From Thalassospiraceae bacterium LMO-JJ14 (GTDB taxonomy: Bacteria > Pseudomonadota > Alphaproteobacteria > Rhodospirillales > Casp-alpha2): 64,000 nucleotides of DNA. Position numbers and translations under genes: made by a program. The stretch spans positions 744,001 to 808,000 of the forward strand of contig CP134604.1 of the NCBI GenBank assembly GCA_021555105.2, given 5' to 3'. Numbering within the stretch: position 1 is the first letter of the stretch; the number at the start of each line of letters is the position of its first letter. Below are positions 60,679 to 64,000 of this stretch, one piece after another. Under the pieces are notes generated by a model that was given only the letters and a program-made list of their open reading frames with translations, was not told the origin of the DNA and did no database searches.

Positions 60679-62295
60679 ATGCCGAGCACATCCGACATCA
60701 TCGCGAAACGGCTTTATGACGCCGGGTGCCGCCACGCATTCGGCATTCCGGGCGGCGAGGTGCTGTCACTGATGGACGGGCTGGAAAGTGCCGGCATTCA
60801 GTTTCATCTGGTGAAGCACGAAAATGCCGGTGGGTTCATGGCCGAAGGCACGTACCACGCGACGGGTGCGCCGGGCATCCTGCTGGCGACGGTCGGGCCG
60901 GGTGTCGTTAATGCGGTTAACGTCGTCGCCAATGCATGGCAGGACCAGGTGCCGATGATCTTCCTGACCGGGTGTGTCGATGCCGCCGAAGCCGAAACCT
61001 ATACCCATCAGGTTTTCGATCATACGAAAGTAATCGAACCGATCTGCAAGGCCTCCATGGTCGTCGCCGACGGTGCCGTCGACGTGATGATCGACAAGGC
61101 GCTGGCCATCGCCATGCAGGATCCGCCGGGGCCGGTGCATCTGGATGTGCCGATCAATATCGCCGGAACCGAAGCGAAAGTGACGGGCTATCCCGGTCGC
61201 GCGCCGATGTCGAAAACGGCCCCCGCGCCGGGACCGGACCTTGAGCGTGCACGCAAAGCCATTGCCGGGGCCGAAAGGCCGCTGATGATCTGCGGTGTCG
61301 ATGTGCTGCATCACGATGCCGCCGCGGTTATCGATGAAGCGGTGCACAGGCTGAATATGCCGGTCCTTACATCCTATAAAGCCAAGGGTGTGGTTGCCGA
61401 GGACGATCCTCTTGCGCTCGGCGGGCATGGATTGTCGCCGAAGTCCTACAAGGCGCTGAAACCGCTGATCGACGATGCGGATGTTATTCTGCTGGCCGGG
61501 TACGATCCCATCGAAATGCGCATCGACTGGCGGAACGCCTGGCCGACGGGCATTGACGGTAAAACCGTGATCGAGGTCTCGGGACATGCCAACACCCATT
61601 ATGTGCATCAGGCCGATATCAACTTCATTTGCGACGTCGGCGCCGGGGTGAGCGCGTTGACGAGCGGTATCAACGGCAAGGACACCTGGAAAGGCGGCGA
61701 CATCGAAAAGATGAAGGCGGCGCTTCAAGGCGCCTTCCCCAGGGACGAGGCATGGGGCCCGGCGGCGGTCATTGATGCCGCGCGCACAGCATTCCCCAAA
61801 CAAGGTTTCGCCGCCGTCGATACCGGTGCGCACCGAATTCTGCTGAGCCAGCAATGGGAGTGCTATCAGCCACGGACACTGGCGCAGTCGACCGGGCTTT
61901 GCACCATGGGCTGCGCGCTGCCGATCGCCATGGGCCACAAGATCGCCAATCCGGACACGCCCGTTATCGCATTTACCGGCGACGGCGGCATGGAGATGAT
62001 CCTTGGCGAACTGGCGACGCTTCGCGACATGAAACTTGCGGTGGTCATTGTCGTCTTTGTCGACGAAAGCCTGGGGCTGATCGAATTGAAACAGCGTGCC
62101 AACAAACAGGATAATCTCGGCGTCGATTTCGGCGGTACGGATTTCGCCGCATTGGCGCGCGTCATGGGCGGCATCGGCGTCACGGCGAGCGACCGCGCAA
62201 CACTGGAAACGGCCATCGCGGACGGGATGAATGCGGATACCTTTACCCTGATCGCCTGCCCGATCGGCAGAAAAGCCTATGACGGCCGCTTCTGA
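60679..62295 (+). CDS. Thiamine-diphosphate-dependent enzyme (acetolactate-synthase-like)
   Basis: A 538-residue three-domain TPP enzyme. The catalytic Glu48 is in VKHENAGGFMAEG, and a central Rossmann-like domain follows. The TPP motif starts GDGGMEM at 434-440. The usual Asn-Asn end of that motif reads Val-Asp (461-462) in VFVDESLGLIE. The substrate is unknown; decarboxylation or ligation of a 2-oxo acid is expected. It lies 13 nt after the desulfinase-like gene and thus belongs to the same operon. Confidence 0.86.
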   Translation: MPSTSDIIAKRLYDAGCRHAFGIPGGEVLSLMDGLESAGIQFHLVKHENAGGFMAEGTYHATGAPGILLATVGPGVVNAVNVVANAWQDQVPMIFLTGCVDAAEAETYTHQVFDHTKVIEPICKASMVVADGAVDVMIDKALAIAMQDPPGPVHLDVPINIAGTEAKVTGYPGRAPMSKTAPAPGPDLERARKAIAGAERPLMICGVDVLHHDAAAVIDEAVHRLNMPVLTSYKAKGVVAEDDPLALGGHGLSPKSYKALKPLIDDADVILLAGYDPIEMRIDWRNAWPTGIDGKTVIEVSGHANTHYVHQADINFICDVGAGVSALTSGINGKDTWKGGDIEKMKAALQGAFPRDEAWGPAAVIDAARTAFPKQGFAAVDTGAHRILLSQQWECYQPRTLAQSTGLCTMGCALPIAMGHKIANPDTPVIAFTGDGGMEMILGELATLRDMKLAVVIVVFVDESLGLIELKQRANKQDNLGVDFGGTDFAALARVMGGIGVTASDRATLETAIADGMNADTFTLIACPIGRKAYDGRF

Positions 62296-62384
62296 GGCGG
62301 ATTTCACATTTGCGTGCGTTCGGCGGAAAACGCTGGAAGTCTTTTCCGTCCCGGATTACTTCGTGGTGTGAACCGGAGGACAGA

Positions 62385-62783
62385 ATGACGGACAAAGTTA
62401 GCAAATCCGAACAGGAATGGATGGACCAGCTCGGTTTCGAAGCGTTCAAGGTGCTGCGTATGAAAAGTACCGAACGTGCCGGCACCAGCCCGCTCAACCA
62501 CGAAAAGCGCAAGGGGGTCTTCGTTTGCGCCGGGTGTGGCGAGCCGCTTTTCACGTCAGAAAGCAAATTCGAGTCCGGCACCGGCTGGCCCAGCTTTTAT
62601 CAGCCGGTCAGCGACGAAGCCATTGGCGAGGAAATAGACAAGGGTTTCTTCATGACCCGGACCGAAGTGCATTGTGCGAAATGCGACGGGCATCTCGGCC
62701 ATGTGTTCCCGGACGGCCCGCAGCCGACCGGCCAGCGTTTCTGCATCAATGGTGTGTCGTTGAAATTCAGGCCGGAAGATTAA
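62385..62783 (+). CDS. msrB: Peptide-methionine (R)-S-oxide reductase
   Basis: MsrB repairs oxidised methionine in proteins. The 132-residue protein has the zinc-binding CxxC pairs (VCAGCGEPLF and HCAKCDGHLG), GTGWPSFYQPV, and catalytic Cys in QRFCINGVSL. GGAGGA precedes the ATG. It overlaps by 4 nt the stop of the convergent GST gene. Its position after the sulfinate-type operon is suggestive but it is separated by 89 nt and may be independent. Confidence 0.95.
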   Translation: MTDKVSKSEQEWMDQLGFEAFKVLRMKSTERAGTSPLNHEKRKGVFVCAGCGEPLFTSESKFESGTGWPSFYQPVSDEAIGEEIDKGFFMTRTEVHCAKCDGHLGHVFPDGPQPTGQRFCINGVSLKFRPED

Positions 62784-63388
62784 TCCGGCATCGTCATCGG
62801 CACATAACCCGCCAGCCCCTTGATCCGCGCGATCCATTTTTCCACGGCCGGATATCCGGACAGATCGAAGCCGCCCTCATCGGCGACATGGGTATAGGCG
62901 AACAGCGCGATGTCGGCGATGCTCGGGGCGTCGGCGACGAGCCAGTCATGCGTCGACAAATGATCATTCATCAACTTCAGTGCAGCAATGCCGTTGGCGT
63001 GTTTGCCCGGGATCTGAGCCTTTTGTGCGGCCTCGAGCTCGGGCAGGTGGTTCCAGAACCTGAGCGTTGCGATATTGGGTTCGTGTGAATACTGCTCGAA
63101 GAACATCCATTGCAGCACCTGTGCGTGGTGCAGCCGGTCGGTGGGCAGAAATGCCGAGCCGGCGGCCAGATAGTTCAGAATGGCGTTGGATTCCGCCAAA
63201 GGGGTACCGTCTTCGAGGATCAGCAGCGGTATCTTACCGTTCGGGTTGAGCTTCAGGAAATCCGCTGTGCGGGTCTCCGATTTCAAGATGTCATAGGCCT
63301 TGTATTCATAGGGTGTGCCGAGGAAAGCCAATAAAAGGCGCACCTTGTAGCCGTTACCGGAAATCGGATCGTCCAGAAGTTTCAGCAT
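62780..63388 (-). CDS. Glutathione S-transferase family protein
   Basis: A 202-residue GST. N-terminal thioredoxin-fold ([45 protein letters not shown] motif) and an all-helical C-terminal domain with [15 protein letters not shown] are present. A Ser near the start probably binds glutathione. AAGGAG precedes the ATG at 63388. The substrate is unknown. Confidence 0.9.
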   Translation of the reverse strand: MLKLLDDPISGNGYKVRLLLAFLGTPYEYKAYDILKSETRTADFLKLNPNGKIPLLILEDGTPLAESNAILNYLAAGSAFLPTDRLHHAQVLQWMFFEQYSHEPNIATLRFWNHLPELEAAQKAQIPGKHANGIAALKLMNDHLSTHDWLVADAPSIADIALFAYTHVADEGGFDLSGYPAVEKWIARIKGLAGYVPMTMPD

Positions 63389-63504
63389 CAAGTTCTCCTT
63401 GCCGCCCAGTGGATACTTGCCAATATCCTTTGATAGGACGCATTGCATGCCGGTTCAAAGCACGTTTTGTAATGCGGAAACGAGAGAATCTAATGGGGGA
63501 CGTC

Positions 63505-64000
63505 ATGGGAGATACATCGAAAATAGCCATTGTCACAGGCGCCGGGTCCGGTGTCGGGCGGGCCACCACACATGCCCTGCTTGATGACGGCTGGACCGTC
63601 GGGCTGGCTGGGCGGCGCGCCGATGCACTGGAAGAAACAATCTCACTCAGCTCCCAGCCGGCAAGGGCGCTTGCCGTGCCGACCGATGTCTCGGATCCGG
63701 ATCAGGTCGCGGCCCTGTTCAAGAAGGTCGTCGATACGTATGGCAGGCTCGATCTGTTGTTCAACAATGCCGGTGCCAACGCGCCGGGCATCTTGCTGGA
63801 GGATCTCACGTTTGAACAATGGAAGACCGTTGTCGATGTGAATCTCACCGGGTCGTTTCTGTGCCTGCAGGCGGCGTTCCGCGTCATGAAGGACCAGGAC
63901 CCGCAGGGCGGGCGCATCATCAACAACGGCTCGATTTCGGCACATGCGCCCAGACCCGACTCAATCCCCTACACGGCGACCAAACACGCCGTCACCGGCC
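63505..64000 (+). CDS. SDR-family oxidoreductase, N-terminal part (cut by window edge)
   Basis: About 165 residues are visible. The cofactor motif GAGSGVG and the D-strand [15 protein letters not shown], the Ser of NGSISAHAP and the active-site YTATK are all present, so this SDR is catalytically normal. The ATG at 63505 has GGGGGA 5 nt before; an in-frame ATG at 63493 is possible. The C-terminus is off the window. The substrate is unknown. Confidence 0.88.
   Translation, partial: MGDTSKIAIVTGAGSGVGRATTHALLDDGWTVGLAGRRADALEETISLSSQPARALAVPTDVSDPDQVAALFKKVVDTYGRLDLLFNNAGANAPGILLEDLTFEQWKTVVDVNLTGSFLCLQAAFRVMKDQDPQGGRIINNGSISAHAPRPDSIPYTATKHAVTG

Noticed and set aside
60766-62307. 513-codon open frame on the minus strand opposite the TPP enzyme gene
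   Set aside because: Antisense shadow of a complete TPP enzyme; its composition (many His, Arg, Asp) is typical of such shadows.

Overview
The window looks like a chromosomal segment of a free-living, GC-rich alphaproteobacterium, probably of the Rhodospirillales or a related order. The order is an inference from gene content and the Gram-negative lipoproteins, not from a marker phylogeny. The left edge carries the usual rpmH-rnpA-yidD-yidC block. The segment is almost fully coding, with two tRNA genes (Arg-ACG, Gly-CCC). I see no insertion sequence, prophage or CRISPR array. Several long antisense reading frames are side effects of codon bias.

Layout. 0-7.4 kb: ribosomal protein L34, RNase P protein and membrane-insertion genes; a TVP38-type membrane protein overlapping a mercuric-reductase-like flavoprotein; an orphan histidine kinase; a periplasmic gamma-glutamyltransferase. 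7.3-13.5 kb: two DnaA-box-like sites, pantothenate genes panB-panC, an SDR without its usual Tyr, a lactonase-like hydrolase, a bactofilin, gpt and an OmpA-like coiled-coil lipoprotein. 13.7-18 kb: tRNA-Arg with a broken copy of its 3' end, a flavin-fold protein, a MaoC protein, and a cupin gene divergent from a membrane-fused spermidine-synthase-like gene across a perfect 22-bp palindrome. 18.1-25.5 kb: a class III CoA-transferase joined to a citryl-CoA-lyase-like gene, then a trans-4-hydroxyproline catabolic set (deaminase, D-amino-acid dehydrogenase, epimerase), then a PhyH oxygenase divergent from a LysR regulator. 25.6-33.6 kb: peroxiredoxin, PilZ protein, a glutathione-dependent formaldehyde operon with a ureohydrolase inside it, an MFS transporter, a Cache-domain protein, a lipoprotein hydrolase divergent from a LysR regulator, and tRNA-Gly.

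33.6-41.5 kb: TauD-family oxygenase divergent from a radical SAM / metallophosphoesterase-like pair, an OmpA lipoprotein, apaG, folE, trkH and two genes of unknown function. 41.5-46.8 kb: hslO, a GNAT gene with a 9-bp tandem repeat, argF, argD and an SHMT-like gene. 46.9-57 kb: a small membrane coiled-coil protein, an orphan ABC-2 permease, recX, a second MFS transporter of the same type, CorA and MscS channels, arsC, a TPR-glycosyltransferase-like protein, a degenerate cyclic-nucleotide-fold/repeat protein and a CBS protein. 57.1-64 kb: LysR, class III CoA-transferase, an acyl-CoA-dehydrogenase-fold enzyme without the catalytic Glu, a TPP enzyme, msrB, a GST and a partial SDR.

Most notable: (1) the 57-62 kb operon, whose flavoenzyme has Gln in place of the dehydrogenase base and an Arg at position 84, as I recall for 3-sulfinopropionyl-CoA desulfinases, so it may be a sulfinate-degrading operon with an added TPP enzyme; (2) the radical SAM gene coupled to a phosphoesterase-fold protein that has lost metal-binding motif I and gained a Cys cluster; (3) the CoA-transferase/citryl-CoA-lyase pair, a possible ATP-independent route to cleave citrate or an analogue. 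Functions are assigned by reading protein motifs; no database search was run.
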